DNA of 42,410 nt from Actinomycetota bacterium (GCA_021324355.1 JAJPJD010000023.1:1-42410), one strand, 5' to 3'; positions 17,982 through 26,870 are shown, counted from the stretch's first letter. The notes: a model not told the origin generated them from the letters alone. Numbers and translations are program-made.

Positions 17982-19087
17982 GGGTCGAACCGCCTGAAGC
18001 AAGTCAGTGCGTTTTCCCAGAGGAGCTTGCGCCTTACATCCTCGGTCAGGTCCCACTCGAAGAAGGCCTCAGTCGCTCGAGGGAACCAGGACTCGCCATG
18101 CGGGTAGTCGGTCGAGAACATGAGCAGATCCTGACCAAGCTCATCGATGACCTGCTTGGTGAGGCGCTCGCCCTCGTGAAGTTCGATGGACTGGAAGTAG
18201 CGGCCCGACCGGATGTACTCACTGAAGGGCGCGACCCCAGCCGGAAGCGCGCCGGCCATGTACTCCGCCTGTTCCTCCAGCCGGTGCACCCAATATGGAA
18301 GCCAACCTTGTCCCGCCTCGAGAAGGGCGACGCGCAACGACTGGTGGCGGTCGAGCACGCCACTGCCCAGAAGGGACGCAATGTTGCGCATACCGGCCCA
18401 GGGGTGGGCGGCCGAACGTGCGATCCAGGCGTTGTCGAAGAAGGAGCCATCCAGGGCACCTGGCGAGTACGGCGGTGTGAAGGTGAACGTGTGCAGGACG
18501 ACGGTCAGGTCGAGTTCGTTCGCCGCAGCCCACAGCGGCTCGAGCTTGGGGCTGTCGAGTGGCATATCGCGGGGAACGGCGGGAAATACTCCCACGCACC
18601 ACCGTTCGGCACCGACCCTGCGAAGTTCAACTAGAGAGTCGTCGAGGGCGCGTGCACTCACCATAGCCACCCCGCAAAGCCGCCCAGGATATGGCGAGCA
18701 GTACTCAGCCATGTAGCGGTGGTAGGCACGGTGGACGGCGAGCTCAAGATCGACCTCCACTGAGCAGAACGAGCCGACCCCGCTGGGAACGACGATCGAA
18801 GCGTCGATGCCCTCAAGGTCCATATCGGCGATTCGCAGCGCAGGGTCACGGCTCGAGTCGGGGTGGGGCTCGCGGCCACGGAACTGGACGTTCGCTTTCG
18901 TAGAGGCTGGTTCTTCAGACCCGAGCAGCCGCCCGAACTGGATTGGATTGGGAGCGATAGACCGGTAGCGCCCGTCGTTGCGAGAGCGGAGCGCCTCCCG
19001 GTGAGATGGGTCGATGTGGGCTTCGAGAAGGTCAGGTGGTTCCCATACGTGAGCGTCTGCGTCGAAGACGCGGTGCCCGTTTCTCAT
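17978..19087 (-). CDS. Amidohydrolase family protein (ACMSD-like, COG2159)
   Basis: A 369-aa metal-dependent TIM-barrel protein. It opens with FDADAH (residues 8-13), the DxH metal ligands of aminocarboxymuconate-semialdehyde decarboxylase-type amidohydrolases, and ends with FSTDYPHGE, holding the catalytic Asp. The middle has DMDLEGIDASIVVPSG and VVLHTF with a further His ligand. Relatives decarboxylate or hydrolyse C-C bonds in ring-cleavage products. I chose the ATG at 19087 because GGGAGGT lies 7 nt upstream; the longer frame to 19132 has no such signal. It follows P450-1 by 90 nt and is coupled to the next gene by ATGA, so the three probably form one operon. Confidence 0.85.
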   Translation of the reverse strand: MRNGHRVFDADAHVWEPPDLLEAHIDPSHREALRSRNDGRYRSIAPNPIQFGRLLGSEEPASTKANVQFRGREPHPDSSRDPALRIADMDLEGIDASIVVPSGVGSFCSVEVDLELAVHRAYHRYMAEYCSPYPGRLCGVAMVSARALDDSLVELRRVGAERWCVGVFPAVPRDMPLDSPKLEPLWAAANELDLTVVLHTFTFTPPYSPGALDGSFFDNAWIARSAAHPWAGMRNIASLLGSGVLDRHQSLRVALLEAGQGWLPYWVHRLEEQAEYMAGALPAGVAPFSEYIRSGRYFQSIELHEGERLTKQVIDELGQDLLMFSTDYPHGESWFPRATEAFFEWDLTEDVRRKLLWENALTCFRRFDP

Positions 19088-19177
19088 CGTTCGCACCTCC
19101 CTGGTTCGCCGTCGGCGCACACTTGAGCACAACGACCAACCCGACGTCGAGAGGGCGGTGGCCCGGGCTCTGGCGAC

Positions 19178-20341
19178 TCATCGTTCGAAGACCACTGGAA
19201 GCGAGGACACCCCCATCCTGGGCCAGTCCGGCCGCCGTACTGGCCCGGCCAGCGAGAACCCAGTCGTGGATGCGAGCAGCTCCTCGATGACGATGCGCAG
19301 CTCCAGGCGGGCGAGGGGCGCGCCGACGCAGCGATGAATGCCTCGTCCAAAGGCGAGGTGACGTCGGTCGGCGCGATCCAGGTCGAAAGTCCCTGGGGCA
19401 TCCCAGTGAGACGGATCGACGTTGGCTGCCCCGAAGCACAACCAGACCAACTCTCCCTGGCCGATTACTTGGCCGGCCACCGACGTCGGCGTCGTGACCC
19501 TCCTGCGCATGGCTTGCTGAGGTGCGTCGATGCGGAGGCACTCCTCGATGGCGTCGGGCACTCGGCCCGGATCCTCGCGAAGTCGTTGCTGGAGGCCGGG
19601 ATCCTGCGCCAGTCGGAAGACGAGGTTGCCAAGCGCACTGGTGGTCGTGTTGTGGCCAGCCGACACCACCAGCAGCAGGAGGCTGAGCACCTGGTCGGGC
19701 GCCAGGGGTCGGTCGTCAACCCGGGCCCCGCAGAGGCCCTCGATCATCCCCACGCCTGACACGGGAGCCGCAACCAGACCGCGCAGGAACTCGAGCATCG
19801 GACCGGCGGCTTGCGACCGCGACGGATCGCCGGGCGGAGTGTTTCCCACCCGGTCGACGGCTCGAGCAAAGTCCTTGATGGTCCGCCAGTGACGGTCGTC
19901 GATCCCCAACAGCGTGCACAAGACGCGAGCGGGGAGTGGATGACTCAGTTCGGCGGCGAAGTCCGCCGAGCCTCTCATCACGAGGGGATGCAGCATCTCC
20001 TGGGCATACCGGCGGATCCTCGATTCAACAGAGGCGAGGGCTCTGGCCGAGAAGTGTGGGTTGAGGAGCTTTCGGTACTGGGTGTGCTCTGGCGGGTCAG
20101 ACTCCAGGGGTGGTCGACGGGTCGAGAACAGCGGGACGACGTTGCTGAACGTCCCTGGATCATCGGCAGCTTGGCACAGCTGCTCGAACCCGGCGATCGA
20201 CCAGAACCCTCCCAAAACCCCCTCCGTTCGGGCAATCGGGCGGCCGGACAGCATCGGCTCGTAGGCCGGGCCGACCCAGTCCTCCCGGCCGTCCACGATG
20301 CGCGCCCAGGCCGCGACCGGGTCCCAGGTCACGGTCGTCAT
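19178..20341 (-). CDS. Cytochrome P450 (P450-1)
   Basis: A 387-aa soluble bacterial P450 that would hydroxylate a small organic substrate using electrons from a ferredoxin. Visible are the helix C region DPPEHTQYRKLLNPHF, the I-helix SAGHNTTTS (Asn replaces the usual acidic residue, Thr retained), the ExxR motif EECLR and the heme loop FGRGIHRCVG with the Cys ligand. GGGAGGT precedes the ATG at 20341. It heads a minus-strand operon with the amidohydrolase and PEP mutase-like genes and is divergent from P450-2 across the shared operator. No ferredoxin or reductase gene is in the window. Confidence 0.93.
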   Translation of the reverse strand: MTTVTWDPVAAWARIVDGREDWVGPAYEPMLSGRPIARTEGVLGGFWSIAGFEQLCQAADDPGTFSNVVPLFSTRRPPLESDPPEHTQYRKLLNPHFSARALASVESRIRRYAQEMLHPLVMRGSADFAAELSHPLPARVLCTLLGIDDRHWRTIKDFARAVDRVGNTPPGDPSRSQAAGPMLEFLRGLVAAPVSGVGMIEGLCGARVDDRPLAPDQVLSLLLLVVSAGHNTTTSALGNLVFRLAQDPGLQQRLREDPGRVPDAIEECLRIDAPQQAMRRRVTTPTSVAGQVIGQGELVWLCFGAANVDPSHWDAPGTFDLDRADRRHLAFGRGIHRCVGAPLARLELRIVIEELLASTTGFSLAGPVRRPDWPRMGVSSLPVVFER

Positions 20342-20365
20342 CAAACACCTCCCTTTCGGGTTCGA

Positions 20366-20409
20366 AACCTATCTCAACTATGCGAACCTATCTCAACTAG
20401 ATTGACATA
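20366..20409. promoter_or_regulatory. Operator A, divergent promoter region of P450-1 and P450-2
   Basis: A near-perfect inverted repeat with core TCAA-CTAGA-TTGA (20393-20405) and outer arms TATC and CATA, 20389-20409. A 15-bp direct repeat, AACCTATCTCAACTA, occurs at 20366 and 20385, so a second half-site lies 19 bp to the left, facing P450-1. The right arm TTGACA is also the -35 hexamer of P450-2. The same core recurs at four other promoters of this island. I infer binding by the MarR regulator encoded at 34.95 kb. Confidence 0.7.
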
Positions 20410-20430
20410 ACTTGCGGATGGCCGTAGGCT
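20402..20430 (+). promoter_or_regulatory. Promoter of P450-2 (leaderless)
   Basis: TTGACA (20402-20407), a 17-nt spacer and TAGGCT (20425-20430), with only 8 nt before the ATG at 20439. This places the transcription start at or next to the start codon, as in actinobacterial leaderless mRNAs. The -35 lies inside operator A, so bound regulator would block polymerase. Confidence 0.65.
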
Positions 20431-20438
20431 GGTGATCG

Positions 20439-21668
20439 ATGCGGAACGATCCGGACCGGAAGGACCCGGGAGAACCCTTCCGCCACGAGCAGCAGTGGAA
20501 CAGGTGCGAGGGCATCGTCCGCTGGGATCCGTTCGGGCCCGAGATGGCGGACCCGGTTCGGGCTCTGGACCGGGTCCGGGTCCGTGCTCCTTTGGTCTGG
20601 ACCGATCGTGGCGGGGGGTTCTGGGCACTCACCCGCTACGAGGACATCGCTCGGGTTGCGCGAGACTTCCGCCGCTTCGGCCAGGGGCGACCGCAACGGG
20701 GTGCACCGCGCCCTCCCCTCGAGGTCGACCCGCCCCTGCACACCGCGTACCGCGCCATCCTGCGTCCCTACTTCACCGGGCAGAGGCTCGCGAGCTTCGA
20801 GGACGAGGTTCGCTCGCTGGTGGTGGCGCGGCTCCAGCCACTGCTCGACCAGGGGGGCGGCGACGTTGCGCCGACGCTCACCCACCCACTGCCTACTGAG
20901 GTGCTGTGTCGGTTCTTGCGCCTCCCTTCACAGAGCGCGCAGATCATCGACCGCCTCAGCGACGAGATCTACCGAAACGAGGAGGGCCGGGGCGGGAACC
21001 CCGAGGCCGTGGCAGCCGCCGACGCTGAGTTGACAGAGCATGCGTTCTCTGTGGTGTCGGCCCGACGCAGAGCGCCCGAGGACCCCGAAGTCGACCTGAT
21101 CAGCGGGCTCATTGCGGCCCGCATCGATGGCGCCGCCCTCGACGACGCCCAGATCGTGGAGGTGCTCCGGCTGCTCTTCGTCGCCGGGCACAACTCGACC
21201 ACCAGCTCGCTTGGGATCTGCCTGCTGGCGTTGGCTCGTGACCGCGAAGCCCAAGAGACATTGCGCGGGCGACCAGCGATGCTCCCGCGGGCGATCGACG
21301 AATTCCTGCGGCTCGAGACTCCGGTGCTTGGCATGCCCAGGACCGTCCGCGAGGAGACGGACCTGTTCGGTGCCCGGCTCGCCCCCGGCGACCAGCTCTT
21401 CTTGCTGTGGGGGTCGGCCAACCGGGACGATCGGGTCTTCGAGGAGGCCGCTACGTGTCGGCTCGATCGGCAACCGAACAAGCACATGGTCTTTGGCCGC
21501 GGTATCCATTCGTGCCTGGGGAGGGAGCTGGCCGAGATGGAGCTGCGAGTGGTGTGCGAGGAGCTGCTGGCCAGGACATCATCGATCGAGTTGGCTGGCG
21601 AGGTGACACGGACGAGCTGGGTTCGTTTCGGGGTGAGCCGGCTGCCGCTGCGCCTCTTCGCACGCTGA
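20439..21668 (+). CDS. Cytochrome P450 (P450-2)
   Basis: A 409-aa P450 with FWALTRYEDIARVARD, DPPLHTAYRAILRPYF, I-helix VAGHNSTTS, ExxR-type EFLRLETP, and heme loop FGRGIHSCLG with the Cys ligand. Like P450-1 it has Asn in place of the I-helix acid, and both keep the Thr pair, which suggests related enzymes. It starts at an ATG with a leaderless-type promoter. The dehydratase-like subunit gene follows after 10 nt, so it probably leads the operon P450-2, two dehydratase-like genes and CoA transferase. Confidence 0.93.
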   Translation: MRNDPDRKDPGEPFRHEQQWNRCEGIVRWDPFGPEMADPVRALDRVRVRAPLVWTDRGGGFWALTRYEDIARVARDFRRFGQGRPQRGAPRPPLEVDPPLHTAYRAILRPYFTGQRLASFEDEVRSLVVARLQPLLDQGGGDVAPTLTHPLPTEVLCRFLRLPSQSAQIIDRLSDEIYRNEEGRGGNPEAVAAADAELTEHAFSVVSARRRAPEDPEVDLISGLIAARIDGAALDDAQIVEVLRLLFVAGHNSTTSSLGICLLALARDREAQETLRGRPAMLPRAIDEFLRLETPVLGMPRTVREETDLFGARLAPGDQLFLLWGSANRDDRVFEEAATCRLDRQPNKHMVFGRGIHSCLGRELAEMELRVVCEELLARTSSIELAGEVTRTSWVRFGVSRLPLRLFAR

Positions 21669-21678
21669 GCACCTCGCG

Positions 21679-22824
21679 GTGACGGGCTCCAACGCGTCGC
21701 CTGACCAGATTCTCAGCCGGCTCGCCAGAGCCGCGTTTGACCCCCTCGGATGGGTCGAGACTGCGGCGAGCGGTCCGTACGTCGGTGTCGTCGGCTTCGA
21801 CGTACCGACCGAGATCCTGGTCGCGGCTGGGCTGCATCCGGTGCAGCTTCGAGGGGCCCCAATCGCCGCCACCGTGGCAGACTTCGACGGCCTGGGCCTG
21901 GATCCGGTGGCGGCGAGCCACGTCGCAAGCTTCGTGCGTGGTGACTACGCCGCACTCGACTACCTGGTCATCTCCCACGACCGGTCGATGAACGCCAAGC
22001 TCTTCTATGTGCTGCGCGAGCTGGCTCGCCTTGGAGAGCTACCGCAACGGCCCCGCCTGGCCTTCGTCGACTTGCGTCATATGCCGAGGCCGGCAACGAG
22101 CGCCTACAACCGGCGCCGAGTCCACCAGTTCGCCGAGCTGGTGGGTCGGTGGTGCGGCGGGACCCTCACCGACGTCGACCTGCAGCGGGCCATCGACGAG
22201 ACCAATCTGACCCGCCGCCTGCTGCGGTCGTTCGAGGCCGCACGGCGCAGTCCGGAGGCTCCCTTCCGTAGCACCGATGCGCTGGCGGTGTTGGGAGCGG
22301 CGCAGGTGATGGAGCCAGCGGAGTTCCGACGTGCAGTTGTGTCGTTGCTCGACGGCGTTGGAGGCAGGCCCGAGCGAGGGCCCCGACTCTACGTCTCGGG
22401 GAGCACCCCCGAGGACCCGCGTCCCTACCAAGCACTCGACTCCCTTGGCGCGGTGGTGGTGAGCGAGGACCACGACCTCGGACTGCGGCGGCGGGCCGAG
22501 CCCATCGAGCCCGGCGATGATCCTCTCGGCGCTCTGGCCAGCGCGTATGGCACCCCCCCGCCCGTTGCCGGGTGGGAGCCCCTCGGCGCCCGGGCTCGGC
22601 ACGCCGTCGACGCCGCTCGGGCGGCCGGGGCGACCGTAGTGCTCGAGGTCCGCTACCTCCACGATCGCGCTCTTGGGTGGGAGTGGCCGTCCATGCGGCG
22701 CGAACTGCTCCGTGGCGGAATCGACGGGCGAAGCTGGCAGATCCCGTGGCCCGAGGCGCCGGAGGTCCCCGAGCCGATTGCTTCCCTCATTGCCGGGGGA
22801 GATGCTCAGATGAGTCCCCGATGA
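21679..22824 (+). CDS. 2-hydroxyacyl-CoA dehydratase/benzoyl-CoA reductase-like subunit lacking cluster cysteines
   Basis: A 381-aa protein with the layout of HgdB/BcrC/BadD-type subunits: a Rossmann-like segment YVGVVGFDVPTEILVAAGLHP, a helix-rich FVRGDYAALDYLVISHDRS, and a later LYVSGSTPEDPRPYQALDSL domain. In the classical subunits these positions carry Cys ligands for a [4Fe-4S] cluster (GYxC..PxE, CPFV.., ..CD). Here they read FDVP, SFVR and SHDR, and the only Cys is in RWCGG, so it should not hold the usual cluster. It is coupled by ATGA to the second subunit and followed by a CoA transferase. Known relatives need an ATPase activator, which is absent here. Function is therefore uncertain; the assignment rests on fold-level similarity. 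Confidence 0.72.
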   Translation: MTGSNASPDQILSRLARAAFDPLGWVETAASGPYVGVVGFDVPTEILVAAGLHPVQLRGAPIAATVADFDGLGLDPVAASHVASFVRGDYAALDYLVISHDRSMNAKLFYVLRELARLGELPQRPRLAFVDLRHMPRPATSAYNRRRVHQFAELVGRWCGGTLTDVDLQRAIDETNLTRRLLRSFEAARRSPEAPFRSTDALAVLGAAQVMEPAEFRRAVVSLLDGVGGRPERGPRLYVSGSTPEDPRPYQALDSLGAVVVSEDHDLGLRRRAEPIEPGDDPLGALASAYGTPPPVAGWEPLGARARHAVDAARAAGATVVLEVRYLHDRALGWEWPSMRRELLRGGIDGRSWQIPWPEAPEVPEPIASLIAGGDAQMSPR

Positions 22825-24104
22825 GTGAAGCCAGCCGCCGGAGCACCAAGGTGCTCGCGGTGACCACCGATCTGAATCGCCGTCAACGCGAGTGGTTCGC
22901 CGAGGTCCGAGAACGGGCAGCCGAGCGGCCGATCGCTCTGGTGAACGCCGATGCGCCACACGAGGTGTTCCGGGCGGCAGGCGTCGACTACGTGGTGGTG
23001 CAATGGTGGTCGTCGCTGTTGTCTGCCAAGCAGCGGGCGAGCGCCTCCTTGTCCGCACTGCGAGAGCGGGGGTACCCGGACGACGACGAGCAGTACAGCG
23101 CGCTCGGACTGGGAGAGATGCTCGCCGGGGCCGGAGAGGAGCCATGGGGTGGCCTGCCCAGGCCGGCGATGCTGAGTGGCGTGGTCACGACCGACGGTTC
23201 GGCCAGGGTCCTTGAGGCTTGGGCGCAGGAGATCGGCGCGACCTGCTTTCTGTTCGAGAGCACGGTCGATCCCCGCCTGGACGTCGAGCGTCGGTGGTGG
23301 GACCGGCTGGCGCATGACTGGCCCTTGGTGCTGGACCCCGATCGGCTTGACCTCATGGTTGCTGAGCTGGAGGAGCTCATTGGCATCGTGGATCGACGGC
23401 TGGGTGCGGACTTCTCGGTCGACCGCCTCGCCGAGGTGATGGCGCTTGCAAATGAGCAGCTGGAGTACTACCGCCGGACGCGGGACCTGATCGCCACATC
23501 GGTCCCGGCCCCGGTCAGCGTGGTCGACACCATGCCAGCGACCATGGTCTCCCAGTGGCACCGGGGGAGCTCGGTCGGGCGGGATGCCGCCAAAGCTCTG
23601 TACGAGGAGGTCCGGGCACGGGTCGAAGCTGGCCAGTCAGCGTGCGCTGACGAGCAGATCCGGCTGATGTGGCTGGGCCGCGGCCTGTGGTCGGACATGG
23701 CCCTTTACCAGCACTTCGAAACCGAGTTCGGTGCGGTCTTCGTATGGTCGATGTACCTGAGCCTGGCCGCCGACGGCTACCTTCGCTATGGGGACGACCC
23801 GCTCCGTACTCTGGCCAGCCGGTTCGTGCCGATGATCGAGATCCTGCGCATGCCGACCTGGTCGAGCGCTTGGCACGACAAGGAGGCCCAACTGCACCAG
23901 ATCGACGGGGTCATCAGCCTGGGGGAGGAGGACTACTTCAGTGCTCGGGCGCTGGAGGCCCGGGGCATCCCGGTGCTGCGCATCGGGGCGACCAATGTCG
24001 ATCCGAGGACCTGGAGTCGGCGGGGCCTGATCGAGCAGATCAGTCGTTTCCTCGATGACCGGGTCGCGCCGGTCGCGGCCCGCAGGCGGGAGTCTGGCCG
24101 ATGA
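22821..24104 (+). CDS. Second 2-hydroxyacyl-CoA dehydratase-like subunit, cysteine-poor
   Basis: A 427-aa partner of the preceding gene. Family-like segments are RPIALVNADAPHEVFRAAGV, PRPAMLSGVVTTDGSARVLE and EIGATCFLFESTVDPRLDVE; a C-terminal half includes VDTMPATMVSQWHRG, LWLGRGLW-like MWLGRGLWSDMALYQHFE, and GVISLGEEDYFSARAL. The N-terminal Cys of HgdA-type subunits is replaced (ALVNADAP), and the usual Cys after the second strand is a Thr-Asp (TTDGS). Only two Cys are seen, neither at a canonical site. The ATG at 22821 overlaps the upstream stop (ATGA); the frame is open further upstream only as a shadow of the first subunit. The two proteins probably form a heterodimer. Confidence 0.72.
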   Translation: MSEASRRSTKVLAVTTDLNRRQREWFAEVRERAAERPIALVNADAPHEVFRAAGVDYVVVQWWSSLLSAKQRASASLSALRERGYPDDDEQYSALGLGEMLAGAGEEPWGGLPRPAMLSGVVTTDGSARVLEAWAQEIGATCFLFESTVDPRLDVERRWWDRLAHDWPLVLDPDRLDLMVAELEELIGIVDRRLGADFSVDRLAEVMALANEQLEYYRRTRDLIATSVPAPVSVVDTMPATMVSQWHRGSSVGRDAAKALYEEVRARVEAGQSACADEQIRLMWLGRGLWSDMALYQHFETEFGAVFVWSMYLSLAADGYLRYGDDPLRTLASRFVPMIEILRMPTWSSAWHDKEAQLHQIDGVISLGEEDYFSARALEARGIPVLRIGATNVDPRTWSRRGLIEQISRFLDDRVAPVAARRRESGR

Positions 24105-25351
24105 GCCGGCCAACAGCGGGAAGCCAGGCGCCGCTCGAGGGCCTGGTGGTGCTGGACCTCACCCGAGCCCTTGCCGGGCCGCTGGCCACGCTCCTTCTGG
24201 CAGGCCTGGGAGCCAAAGTGATCAAGATCGAGGACCCGGCGGCCGGCGACTCGGCCCGCACCAACGCCCCCTATGTGGGTCGCCAGGGACTCACCATCTC
24301 GCGCCGGGACGATAGCGACCTGGCGCTCGCCCACCTGAACCGAGGACGGGGCAAGCTCGGGATCACCCTTGACCTCAAGCATCCTGCCGGCCGGGAAGTC
24401 TTCTTCGACCTCGCCCGCCAGGCCGATGTCGTGGTGGAGAACTTCTCGGCCGGGACCGCCGAGCGCTTAGGGGTTGGCTACGACCAGGTTCGGGCGGTGA
24501 ACGAGGCTGTCGTCTACTGCTCGATCAGTGGGTTCGGCCACGGCCAACGGCCCGGCGTTGGGGCCATGGACGCAGTGATCCAGGCCCTGAGCGGGATCAT
24601 GGTGGCCAGCGGGGCCACTGACGACCCGCCGATCCGGGTCGGGGTCCCCCTGGCCGACGGCCTGGCTCCGTTGTACGCGGTGATCGGGATCCTCTCGGCT
24701 CTCAGGGTTCGAGACCACACTGGCCGAGGCCAGCACGTCGATGTCTCGATGCTCGGCGTCCTCACCTCTTTCGTCGCGATCGAAGACTGGGACGCGCTGG
24801 AGCGGCTGGGCCAGCCGATCCGGACCGGCGCCACACTGCCCCGGCTCGCCCCTTTCGGGGTCTTCGAATGTGCAGACGGCCATGTGGCGATCGTGGCGCC
24901 GCAGGACGCCATGGCTCACCGCCTATTCGTGGCGATGGGCCGGGCCGATCTGGTCGAGCACCCCGACTTCGCGACTCGCGACGGGCGGGTGCGGCACCAC
25001 CGCGACGTCGAGGCGGCTGTCGAGGCATGGACGGCCCAGCGCCCGGTCGCCGAGGTCGTCTCGGTGCTCGAGCAGGCCGGGGTGTCGGTGGCCCCGGTAC
25101 GCAAACCGGGTGAGGCGCTGCGCGACCCGGCGGTGCTCGAGCGCCGCGACGTGGTGCCGGTCCTCCATCCCGAACTGGGCGAGCTGTCCGACTTGCTCAC
25201 CTATGGCCTGCCGATCCGACTCTCCGAGAGCCCCACCGGGTATGGGGCGGCCGCACCAGGCCACGGGACAGACACGACGTCGGTCCTACGCGAGCTCCTC
25301 GGCTACACGCCGGCCCGTCTGGATGAGCTGCGGCGGGCCAGGGCGATCTGA
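24101..25351 (+). CDS. CaiB/BaiF-type (class III) CoA transferase
   Basis: A 416-aa enzyme that moves CoA between acids, making the CoA ester on which the neighbouring enzymes could act. The N-terminus LEGLVVLDLTRALAGPLAT and LGAKVIKIEDP, the region LNRGRGKLGITLDLKHPAGR and VVENFSAGTAERLGVGYD are typical. The catalytic Asp is probably D157 in GAMDAVIQALSG. Near the C-terminus are APVRKPGEALRDPAVLERRD and GLPIRLSESP. Its ATG overlaps the preceding stop (ATGA), so it is coupled to the dehydratase-like subunits. The acyl acceptor is not known. Confidence 0.92.
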   Translation: MSRPTAGSQAPLEGLVVLDLTRALAGPLATLLLAGLGAKVIKIEDPAAGDSARTNAPYVGRQGLTISRRDDSDLALAHLNRGRGKLGITLDLKHPAGREVFFDLARQADVVVENFSAGTAERLGVGYDQVRAVNEAVVYCSISGFGHGQRPGVGAMDAVIQALSGIMVASGATDDPPIRVGVPLADGLAPLYAVIGILSALRVRDHTGRGQHVDVSMLGVLTSFVAIEDWDALERLGQPIRTGATLPRLAPFGVFECADGHVAIVAPQDAMAHRLFVAMGRADLVEHPDFATRDGRVRHHRDVEAAVEAWTAQRPVAEVVSVLEQAGVSVAPVRKPGEALRDPAVLERRDVVPVLHPELGELSDLLTYGLPIRLSESPTGYGAAAPGHGTDTTSVLRELLGYTPARLDELRRARAI

Positions 25352-25477
25352 CGGCGGGCTGCCCGACGCCGTAACCGGACCGACGGGCACCAGACACCGC
25401 GCGCCAGGCCGCCTCGGCAGACCGGATGATGGCTCGGGCACCCCCCTGACCAGGACCCAGGTCGAGATGGGCCTGAT

Positions 25478-25494
25478 GCCGGTCGGCGACCGGC
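25478..25494 (+). terminator. Short GC hairpin after the CoA transferase gene
   Basis: GCCGGTC-GGC-GACCGGC forms a perfect 7-bp stem with a 3-nt loop, 127 nt after the CoA transferase stop and just before the next promoter. No T-run follows, so it is only a possible terminator. Confidence 0.35.
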
Positions 25495-25515
25495 GTCGGG
25501 TCAGCCGGGACCCTC

Positions 25516-25532
25516 TATCAAGCTACTTGACG
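25516..25532. promoter_or_regulatory. Operator C, upstream of the second uptake operon
   Basis: Inverted repeat TCAA-GCTAC-TTGA (25518-25530), flanked by TA and CG, with the same arms and spacing as operators A and B. The right arm TTGACG (25527-25532) serves as the -35 of the promoter for the binding-protein operon. Confidence 0.7.
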
Positions 25533-25555
25533 AATTGACCCAGGAACGTTACGTT
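25527..25555 (+). promoter_or_regulatory. Promoter of the second liv-type operon
   Basis: TTGACG (25527-25532), a 17-nt spacer and TACGTT (25550-25555). The start would fall near 25562, leaving a leader of about 48 nt that carries AAGGGGG before the GTG at 25610. Confidence 0.6.
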
Positions 25556-25609
25556 CACGCCCAGGATCGATCGGTCGCCACGGGACCGCTGGCGACCCAA
25601 GGGGGACAC

Positions 25610-26797
25610 GTGCGAACCAAGCACCTCGTAGCACTGTGTACCGCTCTCGCTGCCTCGCTGGGCGGCCTGGCGGTCGGCGGCGTCGGGCCGGCGTCGGCAG
25701 CAAGTTTCAAGGGGGCACCGGTCCAGATCGCGATGATCGTGGACCTCGAGGCGCCGGCGCTCGGGTTCAACTTCTCGGAGGCGGCCGCAGGAGCCAAGGC
25801 AGCGGTCGACGCGGTCAACGCGGCTGGCGGCATCCACGGGCACAAGCTGGTTCTTGACATCTGTGACGGCAAGGGCGACCCGAATACCGAGAATGCCTGC
25901 GGCCGCTCGGTCGAGGCCAGCCAAGCGGTGGCCACGGTCGGCGACGCCACGTTCATCAACCCTATGGCGCCGCTGCTCAGCGGCATGGCCGAGATCATGG
26001 ACAACCCTGCCCAGCCTGCAGAGCTCACCGCATCCAACTCTTTCCCGGTGACCGGCAGCGCCTTCCTCGGCAGCCTCGGCTCGCTCGGCTTGGCCCACAG
26101 CGTCATCCACGCCAAGACGGTGAGCCTCATGGCGGTCGGTCCCTCGTCGTCAGCTCTGTACTCGAGCCTCGGCAAGGTGGCGCCGTCGCTGGGCATGAAG
26201 ATCGCCAACGAGGTGACCCTCACTGGGTCCGAGACGGACCTCACCCCGGCGGTCGAGCAGGCCGCCAGCGGATCCCAGGCGATCATCCTGCTCATGCCGC
26301 CTGACAATGCCGCTCGGGTGATCGCCGCGCTGAAGCAGAACAGCATCAAGACCCCGGCGATCACCATCACCCTCACACCCCAAGACCTCAAGTCGCTGGG
26401 GTCGGCCGTGAACGGGGAGTACGAGATCAACTACTTCCCGACGCTCAACGACACCAAGGTCCCTGGGATCCGCCAGTACCTCCAGGAGATCAAGAAGTAC
26501 CAGCCGGGTTCGCTCGAGGATGGCACATCGATGATTCCCTGGTTGGGCGTCCACATGTTCGCCGAGGTGGCCAACAAGCTGAAGACGGTCACTCGGGCAA
26601 CCGTCTTGCAGGCCATGACCAACGCCAAAAACCTCTACGCCTGGGGACTCATCCCTCCCTACTCGACTGACAAGCCCTACACCGGGCAGGGAGGGTTGTT
26701 CCCAAGAGCCTTCAACGACGCATTCTGGTACGCGAAGTTTCGCGGGACGACCGCCTACCTGATCGAGAACCATGATGTTCCAGTCCCCAAGACCTGA
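25610..26797 (+). CDS. ABC transporter substrate-binding protein (LivK-like)
   Basis: A 395-aa secreted binding protein with a Sec signal peptide (hydrophobic ALCTALAASLGGLAVGG, cleavage likely after ASA near residue 31). There is no lipobox, unlike the other binding protein in the window, so it may be released or held by other means. The mature part begins with VQIAMIVDLEAPALGFNF and continues AAVDAVNAAGGIHGHKL and SQAIILLMPPDNAARVIAAL, the two-lobed Peripla_BP_6 fold. The GTG at 25610 has AAGGGGG just upstream; the frame is open to 25535, but the promoter -10 lies inside that part. It is first in the operon with LivHMG, LivF, MmgE/PrpD and esterase, so its ligand may be the pathway substrate. 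Confidence 0.87.
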   Translation: MRTKHLVALCTALAASLGGLAVGGVGPASAASFKGAPVQIAMIVDLEAPALGFNFSEAAAGAKAAVDAVNAAGGIHGHKLVLDICDGKGDPNTENACGRSVEASQAVATVGDATFINPMAPLLSGMAEIMDNPAQPAELTASNSFPVTGSAFLGSLGSLGLAHSVIHAKTVSLMAVGPSSSALYSSLGKVAPSLGMKIANEVTLTGSETDLTPAVEQAASGSQAIILLMPPDNAARVIAALKQNSIKTPAITITLTPQDLKSLGSAVNGEYEINYFPTLNDTKVPGIRQYLQEIKKYQPGSLEDGTSMIPWLGVHMFAEVANKLKTVTRATVLQAMTNAKNLYAWGLIPPYSTDKPYTGQGGLFPRAFNDAFWYAKFRGTTAYLIENHDVPVPKT

Positions 26798-26870
26798 GTA
26801 GGGCCCAGGCCGGGGTCGACGTGGGGGGCTGCACGGCGGCTCGATCCTCGGGGCCGGAACGGAGCACCCG

